Shown: piece after piece, positions 46,259 to 58,043 of the stretch
Position numbering within the stretch: position 1 is the stretch's first letter
Layout of the letters: the number at the start of each line of letters is the position of its first letter
Assembly: GCA_000320605.2 (NCBI GenBank)
Contig: KB445794.1
Span: forward strand, 1,910,475-1,974,474
Reading direction: 5' to 3'
DNA length: 64,000 nt
Origin: Gelatoporia subvermispora B
Taxonomy: Eukaryota > Basidiomycota > Agaricomycetes > Polyporales > Gelatoporiaceae
Position numbers and translations under genes: made by a program
The notes under the pieces: model-generated
Database searches by the model: none
Seen by the model: only the letters and a program-made list of their open reading frames with translations
What the model was told of the DNA's origin: nothing

Positions 46259-48544
46259 TCACATCTCCGGTTTGGCCTTACCTGACGCTCTCAGTTCGTC
46301 TTCAAAAGCATCATCGACCTAGGATCGATCAACGACTAGCCTTACGGGAAAATCTCAAGCTTTGCTCACCGCTCTGGCGAACCTCTCATCATCAAGGAAT
46401 CTGAAACCGACCGCTGCAAGACCTTTTGAAACTTTCAGCGCCGCATCATGCGCCTCAGGCTGTCTCGCCGACTCTGCGAACTCCGCCGTGTGGTTGCTCC
46501 CATTCGGCTCGGTCGGGATCGAGAAGAGCGGATGTATAGCAGGCAGCGCTGTCAAGGACACGGCTCTATCACTGTCCCGTCTGCGAGATTACCACAAGAC
46601 GCACCGTAACTAACGTTCCCCTGAACACTCGGTCAGAAAGCAGCCTCTCGCGATGAGTTTTCAGGACTTACGAAATCTGTGGAAGCACGCATTTCCCCGC
46701 TGGGCCAAGCCGACATTCCCCACCGCCCTTGTGTCACATCGATGTACTCCTGGCCTATCTCCGCATTGTCAACTTCTGTCACCGTTGCATGTACCAATAT
46801 CGCGGTACTGACCCAAGACATCGTTCTCGCGCACATCATAGTACCCAATGCCCGTCCGGACCTTTAACTCGCACGCCGTCGCATGTGCTGCAGCCCTGTG
46901 CCAGGGTGTCAGTCACTCTCAACTATCAGACAATCCCGAGCGACTCACTCGAAGCACTTCATGACGCGCCCTCGAAGGACGTTCAGCTCCGACCATGAGG
47001 GGGCGCGCACAATCCAGCGCATCTTCGCATAGTCCGGGATGACTATCGCGTACGCAAGGCCCCGTCAGCATGCGCTCCAATACCACGCGGATTGGAACAA
47101 ACCATTCGGCGACCAGTCCCGTCCCGTCACGATCCCGTGCACGCGATGGGACGGCAGGATCTGTTGACGCAGCACGGAGACAGAGGAGTATGCTAGGAAG
47201 GCTGCGTCGAGGGCGTTGCGGGCGTTCCATGGGGCGGACGACGCATGTGATCTGTCCCAGGAAGTAGATTCAATGCTTATTATTTGCATGTAAGCGAGGG
47301 CAGACGCACCCGTGGCCGAAGAACTCGACGTCGATGGGCTGTGAGGCGAGCGACGGCGCGACCCACGTCGAGTTGTCCGGTCCGTCGGTGGGATGGCACC
47401 TGCAGATACACAGATCCGCTCAGTTTCGACGACCCGCTGCAAATGGGGGAAACGCACATGATGCACGCGTCCATCTCGTCATACGCGCCGTTGTCCAGCA
47501 AAATCTGCTTCCCGCCACCTCCTTCCTCCGCTATCACGAACAATCAATAGTCAGCACATCGGCTCCTGCGCACATCCCATCAGCACAGATAGCAATAAAA
47601 AGCACCTGGCGTCCCCAGCAAGACCACCGTCCCCTGGACATCATGCGCCTGCAGCGCTGCCTTGATCGCAACCGCAGTGCCCACGCCCGCCATCGCGATC
47701 AAGTTGTGCCCGCAGCCGTGCCCGATCCCGGGGAGCGCGTCCATCTCCGCATTCACGCCGATCACCCTGTGGGGCCTCTCACTGCTGTCATCCGCAGCAC
47801 GCTCGCGCTTCGGCACATGCGTGTACGCTGCGCGCCACGCGGTGGAGAGCCCGCGGTAGTGCGGCGTGACCGCGAAGCCGTGTTTGGCCATGAAATTCGT
47901 GAGGAGGTCGTGCGCGAATCTGTGGTGGCGCGATGAGACATGTGTGTAGGGTGGGATAGGGCGGGACGTGCCTCTCTTCGAAACCGAGCTCTGGGTGCGC
48001 TGAGGGCGGAGCGTCATTGTCGGGCGAAATACAGGTCCCCTTCGTAGTTGTACGTACTGGAGATGTCGAGGCTTAGCTTGCGTAGAGCAGGCGCCAGCTG
48101 CTCGAGCGATTCTTCGATCGTGGTAAGCACTTCCGGACGATAGAGCTCGTCCGCCGGGGGCGCGGTGTACGCTGGCGGCTTGTCCGACGCGGGTCTGTAC
48201 GTATTATTGTCTCCGATGTCGCAGTAAACACAGTTGTTTAGATGAGTGTACGCAGGCTGATGATCGATCAGCGGTCAATCGGGATGGAGAAGAGCGCGAC
48301 TCACGGGTTCCGAATCCGCGTGCTGCGACGGCCCCGCCAGAATTTCGGCGTTGACCTTGGGTACGTCCCCAGGGACGATTTCTTGCGGCCTGATCTCCTC
48401 TGGCACCCTGCGTGCCTTGCGATCGGATGTGCTTGGGGCGTGCGACTCAGACGCGTCAGATATGTGCGAGGTCGTGTCGCGCTTGCGCTGCAGACCACAG
48501 AACAGCGAAGAGAAGCATCCCACTTCCATTTCGAAATGTGCCAT
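46259..48544 (-). CDS. Peptidase M20-family amidohydrolase (PM20D2-like)
   Basis: Thirteen exons: 48544-48305, 48256-48058, 47999-47972, 47919-47606, 47530-47458, 47399-47310, 47251-47103, 47042-46949, 46895-46813, 46754-46672, 46620-46605 (16 nt), 46548-46370, 46318-46259; 535 residues with every phase consistent. Motifs: a metal site in GIGHGCGHN, the catalytic-Glu segment AEEGGGGKQ, VEFFGHG, HGIVTGRDWSPN, IPDYAKMRW and a C-terminal PTEPNGSNHTAEF. The family cleaves amide bonds of small substrates (N-acyl amino acids or dipeptides) using two metals; the substrate here is unknown. Exon 3 is followed by a GC-AG intron (47971 down), whereas the 10.6-kb sister has GT. A Cys-rich segment (NNCVYCDIG) after exon 1 is not typical of bacterial M20 proteins. 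An upstream duplicated ATG (about 48742) could extend the N-terminus. Confidence 0.88.
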
Positions 48545-50661
48545 GGAGCCGTGGTATCACTGTACGATTGTGTGCGTCACCAGGAGTGGGTCGGCACCGA
48601 CGGCGGCGAGGGACGAGGGGCGCAGCTCTCGCCATGCGCGGGTATTTGAGGATCTGAGGGGATCCGTGGTCCTCGGAGGATTAAGATCAGTGGGAACCGA
48701 AGCGCTAGTCGGGCTCTCAGCTGGCGCCTTGTTCGGGTGCACGGGACCCTATTCGGGGCGTGAAATTCGAGTTCGTCGAGAGCGCCTCAGCGCGCCCATG
48801 ACAGTCAAACTCATATCGATAGGCCCGTCAAGCACAAAATCACACATAGGCGGAGTTCGTCGAAGTCTCCCTTCCACGTGCTGTGGTGGCGTAGGGCCAT
48901 CGATTGTGAGCGTGCTGTGGCCGTATAGCCTCGTACGGCATGCGTTCACGTATTCGACCTGAACAAGGCGAAGGTTGCCCTTGGCGGATGAGCGAAGGTG
49001 ATCGAGACCTCTGCGCAACGCGTGGCACGAGACTGGTCAGTGAGGTCTTCCGGGTGTCTCTCTGGAGGCGCTCCTTGACATGTATGATGCATGGGTGTCT
49101 TTTCTATTCAATACAGCAGAAGTAGCTACTGGGGAACATGTGATGTCGTCGTAGACACGAATACGCAAGTGCAAGGTGAACCTGTAGAGCTCCTCAGCGC
49201 GTTCTGCGACGGTCCACCAGGTGTCTGTGCCACCCTACTGGTATACTGTTTCAAACCCCACCATGCGTGTTTTGGGGCTTGACGAGCCTATCGATATGAG
49301 TTTGGCTGGAAATATGAGAGACAGATGATGTGTAGGTGTTCGATGTTTTAGATCTGTGGCAGGCGCACCCCACAATACGCTACATGAGTCTGTCAGCGAA
49401 CTAATGCTGAGCGTTGCACGTTCCCAGGAATACTCGCCCATTAACTAGCTAGAACAAAAAGTCCTTCCTCTTTCACAAGGGCTAGCTATCTATACGCACC
49501 GCAATGTTCCTTGTGTATCTGGCGTACGTGGGGTTTGCTGTTACATTCCGTATTCTAACAATCATGGAAAATGTACACGTCCCGCGTTGATGAAGGACTG
49601 TACAGTGATGCTAGTGGGGCAGCGGCGGGTTGTGCACGGTCGAGGGAATTCAGTTGTATGCTTTGGGCCCTGTGTAGCAGCTGTGATGCCTCCGGCGCTC
49701 TCGCGTACCGAAGTGTTATATAACCGCGTTGGTTGTGTGCATGCTAGCCGAAATGGAAAATGGGTTACAGCTGTTTTCCAGCTGGTAAAGAAACGATACA
49801 CCGCTTTGCATCTCGCGCAAAGCATTCTGGGTTTCAATCGGCTGAGAGAGTCTGGTTGGTAGGGTAGCTCGCGAATGTGATCGCAGCAGCGGAGCGGCCG
49901 GCAGGCGTGATCCGCCACTGCTTGTTGAGATAAATGAAAGGAAGTGCAAAGCGGTCTAACGTTTCTTTATCAGCTGTCATAACGGGGGGCGTACTCATGT
50001 CGCCAAAACCACAGATACTCGGATCACGGATTTCGAGCGGCGCACCTGTGTAGAGAACCCAAGATCCTCATCGGTGAGGTGGCCGTTTAGGGCTTCAACC
50101 CAGTCCAAGCCTCAAGTATCGCGACGATATCTGCGAAAGAGGGTAGTAGGGGCCAGTCACTTATGGAAGAGGTATCACAATCTATATTAGTGTTCTGCGA
50201 TGCTTCAAGGTGGAATTCACAGCTTGAAACCGAGTCCTAGGCCTTGCAAACAACGTGCCCGGGCACGTCGCCCCGCCTTGCCCCGCCCATTGCGTCTGCT
50301 GCGCTCAGCGGGTGCACCTCTGGCCAGCAGATCGTACCTAGATCCTTAGAACTCCGTCAACTCCGATGTGTGTATTTTTCGCGACGTGGTACGCCCCCCG
50401 TTATGAAAACAGCTGTGAGATGCACTAGATAAGATGGCAGCCTAGACATCTCTTCCAACCTGCAATTGTGCAACAGTATCGCACGAAACCCAGCCCACTG
50501 TGTTCTGTTTTTTTTACTGGACTACTTTTCCGAACGACCTTGACCGTAGTCGGCCGCCATGGAACGATTTGTGGCATCACATCGAGTAAGTATCTCTCAA
50601 CGATGAGATGACGTTCGATATCGATGGTGTATACGCAAACACGACCAACGTGATAATATGT
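48545..50661. other. Region without a supported gene
   Basis: Bases 48545-48800 are the inverted counterpart of 10390-10589. A block of about 55 bases at 48805-48860 recurs in inverted form at about 49252-49310 (shared AACTCATATCGATAGGC). The rest shows only short frames. Confidence 0.4.
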
Positions 50662-51049
50662 ACAAGATAGGTGCCTCGCTTCGCTTCGGCCCATGGTTAT
50701 CAGGTGTGACGCGTGAAGGTCACTTAGGTGAGGTCGAAACTTGTTAAAATCCAGGTAAGACTCCGACTTCCGATGAGCAGGTGCGCAAATAGAGTGCGGC
50801 GGTAAAATTAGCATACAGTGAGATACAAACATAAATTATTGCTGTGGCGCACTTAGCAAGCTAAGGGCCACAACACATGTGGAACAGGTGCGAACATGGG
50901 CAAGGCTCCGAGGGCAAGATGAGGAAGAGATTTGGGACGTGGGGACATGGGAACGCAAGACGCAAAGGCAAGGAAAGGCAAAAAAGGCAGGTCAAAAAGA
51001 GCCAAATAGGTGCAAACGAAATGCGTCCATCTGCATAAAGATACTTTAA
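50662..51049. repeat. Dispersed repeat, copy B
   Basis: Same unit and orientation as 17936-18241. It differs by an internal segment (50781-50863) that begins GTGCGCAAAT and has GCGCAC at 50847-50852, which looks like a short insertion with imperfect inverted ends. Copy A lacks it. Confidence 0.8.
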
Positions 51050-52342
51050 CCTCGATGCACGGGAGCGCCCAGGGCATCGCATTTGCCGCAGATGTGCCCT
51101 CTCTGCAGGCGCAGGCGCCTTCCGAGTCTGACATATGTGGGCGTGTCCAAACGGCATCATCGGCGAACAGCTCAGAAGAAAAAGATGGTTGACAGATATG
51201 TGGCTTTTGAGAAGGAGAAGATGGCTGACAGACGTTTGGCAGGTGAGAAAAGGGATCAATGTGCACTTGATAGGATCGATATGTCGCGCGGACACGTCCG
51301 CGAGGGTCTGTAAAGTGAGTCGCGTTGTGAGTCGGTGGCAAGTTCCTCTCCCCCACTCCTGACTTCCACCACACTCCAGCTCCTATTCTCACTTTTCAAG
51401 ATCTACAGCTCTGCATACAAGTTCGAACCTGGTGCAAATCTACAGGATTGCGTTCTGATGTCTACAGCTTCCCAAGAAGAGAATGTCTGCCATCGTGAGT
51501 ACCAGCCGGGCGTGGACTTGGTCAGATGACCGGGGGTCTTTGGCAGCCCGTTGCCGATTGCACGCTCGACTCCATGATCTAATTTTACACTCAGACAACA
51601 TGACGAATTGTCTGGGCCTATGCTCTGCTTGTGAGGTTGGAGGTATGTTTTAGAGAGCATAGGCTTCTGTCAACAGCGGGTCGACGACGAGATTTCTTGC
51701 TGTGACTGTTGTTGGGATGAGCTTGCTGCTTCAAAAGACCTGGTGGACCGAAATTCTCGGTTTATCCGTGTACATTTCCCTGCGAGTGAGTAGGACAATG
51801 CCGCGTCCAGGGAACCAGTTAGCAATAGTGCATCAGGCTCTCGGCCTGGGCATTGCTTAGGTGGGCCTCAGAGCGCTTGCGAAGAATGCTTTTCCCAACA
51901 GCAATGACAGAAGTCACTTGTTTTTGAGATGAGCATGTTGCTTTTCGAATGCTCTACACGTGCAGCTCGTCTTTAACAGTGTCGTCGAATACAACCTTCG
52001 GTACTACGGCGCCAGGCCGCATTAGGCAAGTGGGACGCCCGATATGGAATATCATTCTGGCCATTTAACTCGTGCTTGACGCGGCAAGGGCGGCGAATAC
52101 TTGAATCCTGACAACGTAGTTTCAGAACACGCAGAATGTACACAGGCGCAAGACAGCACGCACTCTGACAGGCCCAGAGTCTTCGGATTTCGCTCAGTTA
52201 GAACGGCTACATTGCATATGTGGTCGCTTCTGGTCACTTTCTCGGCCCGCTGCATCGGTTTCTTCTCATACCTGCCGCCACTTCTCATCAAAGCCTTACT
52301 TCTTTATATTCCCCCCGCTCATTTCGAAGGCAAGATCAACCG
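51050..52342. other. Region without a supported gene
   Basis: An imperfect direct duplication around AAGATGG(T/C)TGACAGA lies at 51180-51245. Plus-strand text at 51380-51540 looks like parts of an exon but gives no model. Confidence 0.35.
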
Positions 52343-53098
52343 ATGGAAGAAGGATCGAAGATCTGCACCCGAGTGCAGACGCGAATGCCACGATTATCGT
52401 CGGAGGTTCAAGCTGGTAAGAGACTTCGGAGGTACACTTCTTGCGTGCGTTCAAGTCACATGCATCGTGGAGTTTCAGTTAACAAATTTCTCTCTAGCCT
52501 ATCTGTTGGGTTCCTGCAGGTTATCTCGGGCCCCAGTAGTAGCGCATCCGTCGTTGCATGCACCATGTGCACCATCATTTGTTCTCTTATTACGTGCTTC
52601 TTTGGCTTTTTCTACCTGTGGATTCTGGGGATCACACTAACTACCTCTGGGGAGGCGGATTTATGGGTCCGGGTAAGCCTCTTTATCATGTATAAGGCCG
52701 ATCCTGACGCTGTATATGTACTCGAAGAATCTACAGTGTGGAAGCCCTGGAAGACCCTCGTGGCGCGATCATTCGCTCACATTGGCTGCACCATTCTCAT
52801 GGCTAGGGTGGTAAGAATCTAGAACATATCCGCATTCAATATGCTCAATACTTGACTGGCCCTGCGTTGCTTCAGGACAGCGATCTCGCTCATCACCCTC
52901 GTAATAGCCATCGTTGTGGATATTGACAATCTGTCTTCCAATACATCGAACAAATTCTCTCGGCCTGCTCTGATATCAATCATCGTATTCCTTATTTTAC
53001 TGCTACTCGGCGGCCTTGTACATCTTACTATATGCATCATGAACCTACGTCAATTAGTGGCTCATACTCACCGCAATAGCTCGTTTTTACCTATGTGA
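52343..53098 (+). CDS. Small multi-pass membrane protein, unknown
   Basis: Model with exons 52343-52415, 52473-52672, 52728-52810, 52876-53098; 192 residues, all GT-AG, phases consistent. The N-terminus MEEGSKICTRVQ is soluble. Three hydrophobic segments follow: CTMCTIICSLITCFFGFFYLW, a segment spanning the exon 3/4 border (FSWLGWTAISLITLVIAIVV), and ALISIIVFLILLLLGGLVHL. I do not recognise the family. It lies next to the DUF6533 pair but on the other strand. Confidence 0.5.
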
Positions 53099-53594
53099 CA
53101 CCGCAATTGCTTCGATAACATCTGTATTCGGTACTATCTCCTCATCATGTACATATCGGAGGCTATATGACTTATCTACAGCGATGCAGATCGAACGGAG
53201 AGAAACACTCCATTTGTATGCCGTGATGTCGCCCTAGATTAGCGCGCGCACTCTTTGGCATTTTATGCCCGGGGTCTGTACCCGCATGCAGAAGCCCGCT
53301 CAAGAAACTCATCGCCAGTGATGCGCCAGGGCACAGATCCGCTTTCGGAAGGTAGCTTCTGGCCATGGTAATTTTCCCTCACCGATATTCTGTTCATCCT
53401 TCGTGCACCCACTTCGTGCGACAAACTGCATGGATCATTCGACGTCATCTCATCATCCAAATCTCCGAGAGCTGCCAGAACGCTGGATATGTAGTGAGAG
53501 CGGAGAGTGGCTGAATATGTCAGACGTACGTCAACGCATTCGGGGACGCAGCCATCTGGGGCATAGAGCACAATACAGCCAGTATCCTAGATTC
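53099..53594. other. Convergent spacer
   Basis: Between the membrane-protein gene (+) and the DUF6533 gene (-). Overlapping minus-strand frames at 53172-53571 show no support. Confidence 0.35.
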
Positions 53595-55269
53595 TTACGC
53601 TTCGTTGATCTCGCCCTCCGACACAATCCCCTCGTTTTCCTTATTTCCATCTCCAGTGTAGAGGGAGCCATCGTCAAGATACCCAGACAACCCTATATCG
53701 AGAGATCCGCCCATTGGTGCCATAAATGATGCGAAGCTGAGGCCAGACAGCTGTGAGTTCAGACCGCCGCTCTCCGACAGATTGTGACCGGTCTCCGTGT
53801 ACGCAACCTCGCGGACGTTCAAAAGGAAATGCGAAACAGTGATTGCTTGCAATCTGCAAAAGGCTGAGATGCGGCATAGATACCTGAAGCCCTGGGTCAC
53901 GTACGGAGCCTGGAAAGTCGAGACATACGACGTCTTCAATGAGCAAGTAAGCTGGGCGACGTTCAGCTGATATTTAGTTCAATCTCACCCAATATATTAC
54001 ACTAGGTGGGCCGATCGTATTGATCAAGGCAGCCGCGCTCAGAAACAAAAGTATACTGCGTAATGATTGTCAGATTGAATAAAGTGGAAAGGCGTATGGA
54101 TTGGTATTACGAGAAGTGCAGGACGCCTACATTGGACGTCAATTCGTTAGCTGTCACGTATCGGTCCTTTAGAGGCATCTGCAGGCAAAATCTGCCTACC
54201 ATTTCGAAGTAAAACGCTTGCGATAGGCGAACTGCTCTGCGTGCGGTCAAACAACTTGGCCGTATCGCGCCCCTTGCGATAGGTGACAACAATGATTGCG
54301 AGGTCTGCCAACAGCGAGATCGCGGGCCCCACGAATGATATGATGTTCACTGCGGCAAGTTGTGGTTGAACCGTAACCACAGTACGAGATGAAGATGTTC
54401 AACTCACCACTACGGAAAGTTAGAATCAAAGTCTGCGCAATGATTCTGAAAAATGCATACATATTATATTCACGGATTGTCCAATCAATCACCGGCGAAT
54501 ATGTGCAATTCCAGAAGACGACTCCTGGTATGGACGTCACAGCTTGCGGTCCCGTGTTGAAATACTGCATTACGTGAGTTCACCATTGGCCCCCATTCTC
54601 CGCTCTGACTAGAACTCACCAGATCAGCGACCACCCCTCCCAGACCGAACACAAAAATTACGATCGAGATTACCCATTTGCCCCCAGTCAGTGCGCAGAA
54701 GCGTGACGCAGTGAACGCTAGCGCAAAGAGTACAAGGTGAACCTTGCGCCTTACACCAACGAGCCGAGACTCTGCCGTACCTGCCTGGATGACGTTCAGC
54801 AGGAGTTGCGATGCAAACCACAGATTTTGTGCAACACTACACCTTTGAAAACCTTATGATCAGTCCTATCTGGTCGGGTCTGAACGAGAGATTTACCCCG
54901 TGGAAATCGTCAGAACATTGTATGTTGTAGGAGCCCCTGAAGTGGTCCCAAAGCCGAAATTGACGTATGTTTGTATAATGGTCCACAGGAGCAAGCCAAG
55001 ACGATTTGCCAAGAATAATAGAGTGACACTACTGAACTTGCGACGCCATATGTACTCTACTTCGTCTGCCAGTGTTATGACTTGGTCGTAGAATGGCAGA
55101 CCTGGTTATTCGAATATCAGAGCGCGAACATTCCATCACGAGAAACTTCACGGACAAATGCTAGCCATCCAACACATTGACGTTGCCCTGCTATAGTATG
55201 AGGCAGTGAGCACTAGGCGCAAGAATGAGACACGTACACATCTGTGACAAAGGTCCCGGGTTGCGACAT
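53595..55269 (-). CDS. DUF6533-type seven-helix membrane protein
   Basis: Eleven exons: 55269-55238, 55190-55156, 55101-54897, 54842-54781, 54717-54620, 54564-54408, 54349-54200, 54126-54111 (16 nt), 54055-53989, 53933-53905 (29 nt), 53853-53595; 369 residues, phases all consistent. The N-terminal signature FYDQVITLADEVEYIWRRKF with FSSVTLLFLANRLGLLLW is that of DUF6533 proteins, an Agaricomycete family of unknown role. Further helices: VAQNLWFASQLLLNVIQ, KWVISIVIFVFGLGGVVA, MYAFFRIIAQTLILTF, IISFVGPAISLLADLAIIVV and SILLFLSAAALINTI. A soluble tail starts LQAITVSHFLLNVREVAY. Exon sizes agree almost exactly with the paralogue at 58044-59748. Probably a plasma- or endomembrane protein; receptor-like function has been suggested for such topologies but is not shown. 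Confidence 0.85.
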
Positions 55270-58043
55270 TCAGGCGACGCAACGTTCCAAAGGGTGGAAT
55301 TGGGAGTGCACTGTAGAGCTCAGTCACTAGCCATTTATAACGACAAGCTTGACCTCGAGCATTAGCGACTTACGGACTACTGACCCCGCACCCCAAAATC
55401 TGGCAGATGCTCAGAAGATGAATGCTTCGATTTCCATGAACATACTGTGGTCAGGAACCCGAGTCTGGATCTTTTGACAGTGCCTGGTTGACGCCAGAAT
55501 ACAGCCCGCCTGGTATCTTCTGCACAATGGAAACACAGCGTAATTGGATATGCCAAGTGGCGCAGACGGTATTCGTAGCATTTCGTGGTCAGTACGAGTA
55601 CCAGACCAATTTGCAACGCTGAAGTATTCAATCCACGTCTGTACATGCAATCTTCGCCTTGCGGTGCTAATAGATGCCTAGTGACTGGGGACATCCACAA
55701 GCTCAGGAATGTGATGAACGGTAGCTTTACAGTGTCAACCTCCGGATGCGCGCATTCCTGTAGGGCAGAGGGCACGATGTTATTGTGGAGTATCACTCCC
55801 AAAAGACTGATGAATGCAAGTCAACCATTAAGATTGCAACGCGCGCCCTACCGTCCCAGGAGCTGTATCTGTCATCTACGAGGATCATAGTTTTATCTGT
55901 CAGGAAGCTAAATACTACCGCTAGCTTCAATTGCACGGAAGCACCTCTGGCCATGGTTCGAATTTGATAAAGTTAGGTTCGAGTGATACCGTCGTACTAA
56001 TCCGGTGATTTATTATCACCTAAATCTTGATCCGAACATGGCAATCAGAGTAAGGATCGAACAAGGTCTTCCTTTCAGACACGCAACAAAACGCGCGCAC
56101 AAAAGAGGAGCCGCAAGATCGCAATGTACTCAACAGACGGGTTATGACCAGAATCAGCTCCCACAAGCTCCTTAGAGCGTATTGTGGGAGCTTCAATCCC
56201 GGACAGATCACGTCCGTCGGATAATTCTCAGCCGACAGCGCGTGCCGACAACGCGCAGATGTCAATGAAGCTTCCGTAGTGTGCATCATAGCACTTGGTC
56301 GGCCAGCTCTCGAGGCGAGTGCGCTGCCTCGGACCTTGGTCACCCCGTTATCACCAGTATAGAGGCACCACCGGACTCCGTCCTGTATCGCGGTACGGTG
56401 AATAATCCATCGCGGGAGAGACCTGGGCTGGCGAGCTCCAAGCGTTTGCGCTGGTGGTGAAAGCGCATGAGGGGAAGACATGCTCACATGCAGGCACATT
56501 AATGCTCAAGGAGGCATACCCCCTGTGTCCCTTGCACAATTTCCGTACTCCAAAGCGGAGCGTGAACGCAAGTAACGTGCATCTGGAGGTAGGCCTGCTG
56601 ACATGGCGTATGTGCCTCCAGCACCGCGCCCGCATTCACTTTGCGAACCCGGACACACTTCAGGCCTACGTCTCTGCAGCCTGCTACTCCGGCCCATACT
56701 TTCTCAGGAAAGGCGTACTCCAGCATAGGGGCGTGCGCTTGATGCAAGGAGAATGCATGAACGTACCGCGTGCTCATGTGCGACACGCTTATAAACTTGC
56801 GAGAAGACGGAGACCTTGTCCTGCGTTATCACAGCGAGGGGTTGTCCATAGAAAGGTCCACATTGGCATTGAGAAGAGTATGGATGGAGAAGGACACACA
56901 GACAACGGACTGGGACGACAAGAGAGGCCGACAACAGAGACGCAACTGCAGATGCAGTCGGACGTTCGAAGAGCCTGCGTGGGAAAGCACGCAACGGGCG
57001 GCTGCGTGAGATTGGATCGTGCGCAATCGCCGGAAGGAGCCGACAAGCGCTCATCGCAAGCGTGGCTGGTGGCGGCGTTGACTGCACCGTTGTCCTCTGC
57101 GTATTGCGCCTCCATGAATGGGTCCTGACATACAGCGCGAATGACTCTTCATGGGTACTGTCACAGAGATTGCGAGCTCCAGATTCAATGTCCGCGATGC
57201 GACAGATGTTGGTCAACCTCAGCCCCTGCAGATCCACTTCTACTCGTGTCTTTCATCCCAATGGTACGAGGACCTCGCGCGATGAATGTACTTCGAAGTT
57301 CGCATTCATGAATTGACATTGATTCTAGCTAGGTGAGAAGAAACTGGCAGTGAAACGTCCCGTACAGACTGAGGTCAAAATGCCACTCGTGATTCCCGCC
57401 TTGGACGACCGTCCGACGTCACGCCACTTCCAGGAGGTGCCACGACATTCTCAGTTCAGCGATCTCGCCTTAATATATGTTAATTCCGCTCGCAAGGATG
57501 AGGGCGCACTTGGCTTATGCACTGCATGTCCGATGTCCATGTTCGATCCGCATCTCAAAATAGTTTTAGCAGTGAATGACAAGAAGGCCGGTCCTCCGTG
57601 ACACTCTCCGCTATCTGTCTAAGTGCTCTGCCCGTTCAATTGGAAGACCTGTTTGCCTTGCATGCAAACAGCTACTAACATCAGACGTACAAGGGAGAGC
57701 CCCGTAGATGGCAGACTAGCACACACACGCACGTCTCGTCATTATTCAGGGTCCGTGTATGTTGAGGGGACATCGTCGTGGACTTTTTAGGATGCAAGTC
57801 CTTTTCACAGTTCTTTCCGACTTTCGGCACGCATCCGGTCCAGTTCGAGTTTGTTGCAATATGCATGAAGTGCGTCCAGCTAAATTTGACTTCGGCTACT
57901 TTTCATTACATCGGAAAGAATGGAAGAATTATGTGTTGGGGTGATAAACATGCCAATTCTAGCGCGTCATTCATATACCATACTGAACATATTCTCGAAG
58001 ACAGTTGGCACCAAGACCGGAGCATAGCTATGCTTACGGTTAT
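55270..58043. other. Long spacer between the two DUF6533 genes
   Basis: About 2.8 kb. Many overlapping short frames on both strands around 56020-57240, none consistent. A plus-strand stretch at 57335-57600 (EVKMPLVIPALDDRPTSRHF) might be a gene remnant, but no family was recognised. Confidence 0.35.

Noticed and set aside
53854..53904. A 30-nt intron in the DUF6533 gene
   Set aside because: Comparison with the paralogue shows a better donor (GTACGT here, GTATGT there), giving a 51-nt intron and matching phase.
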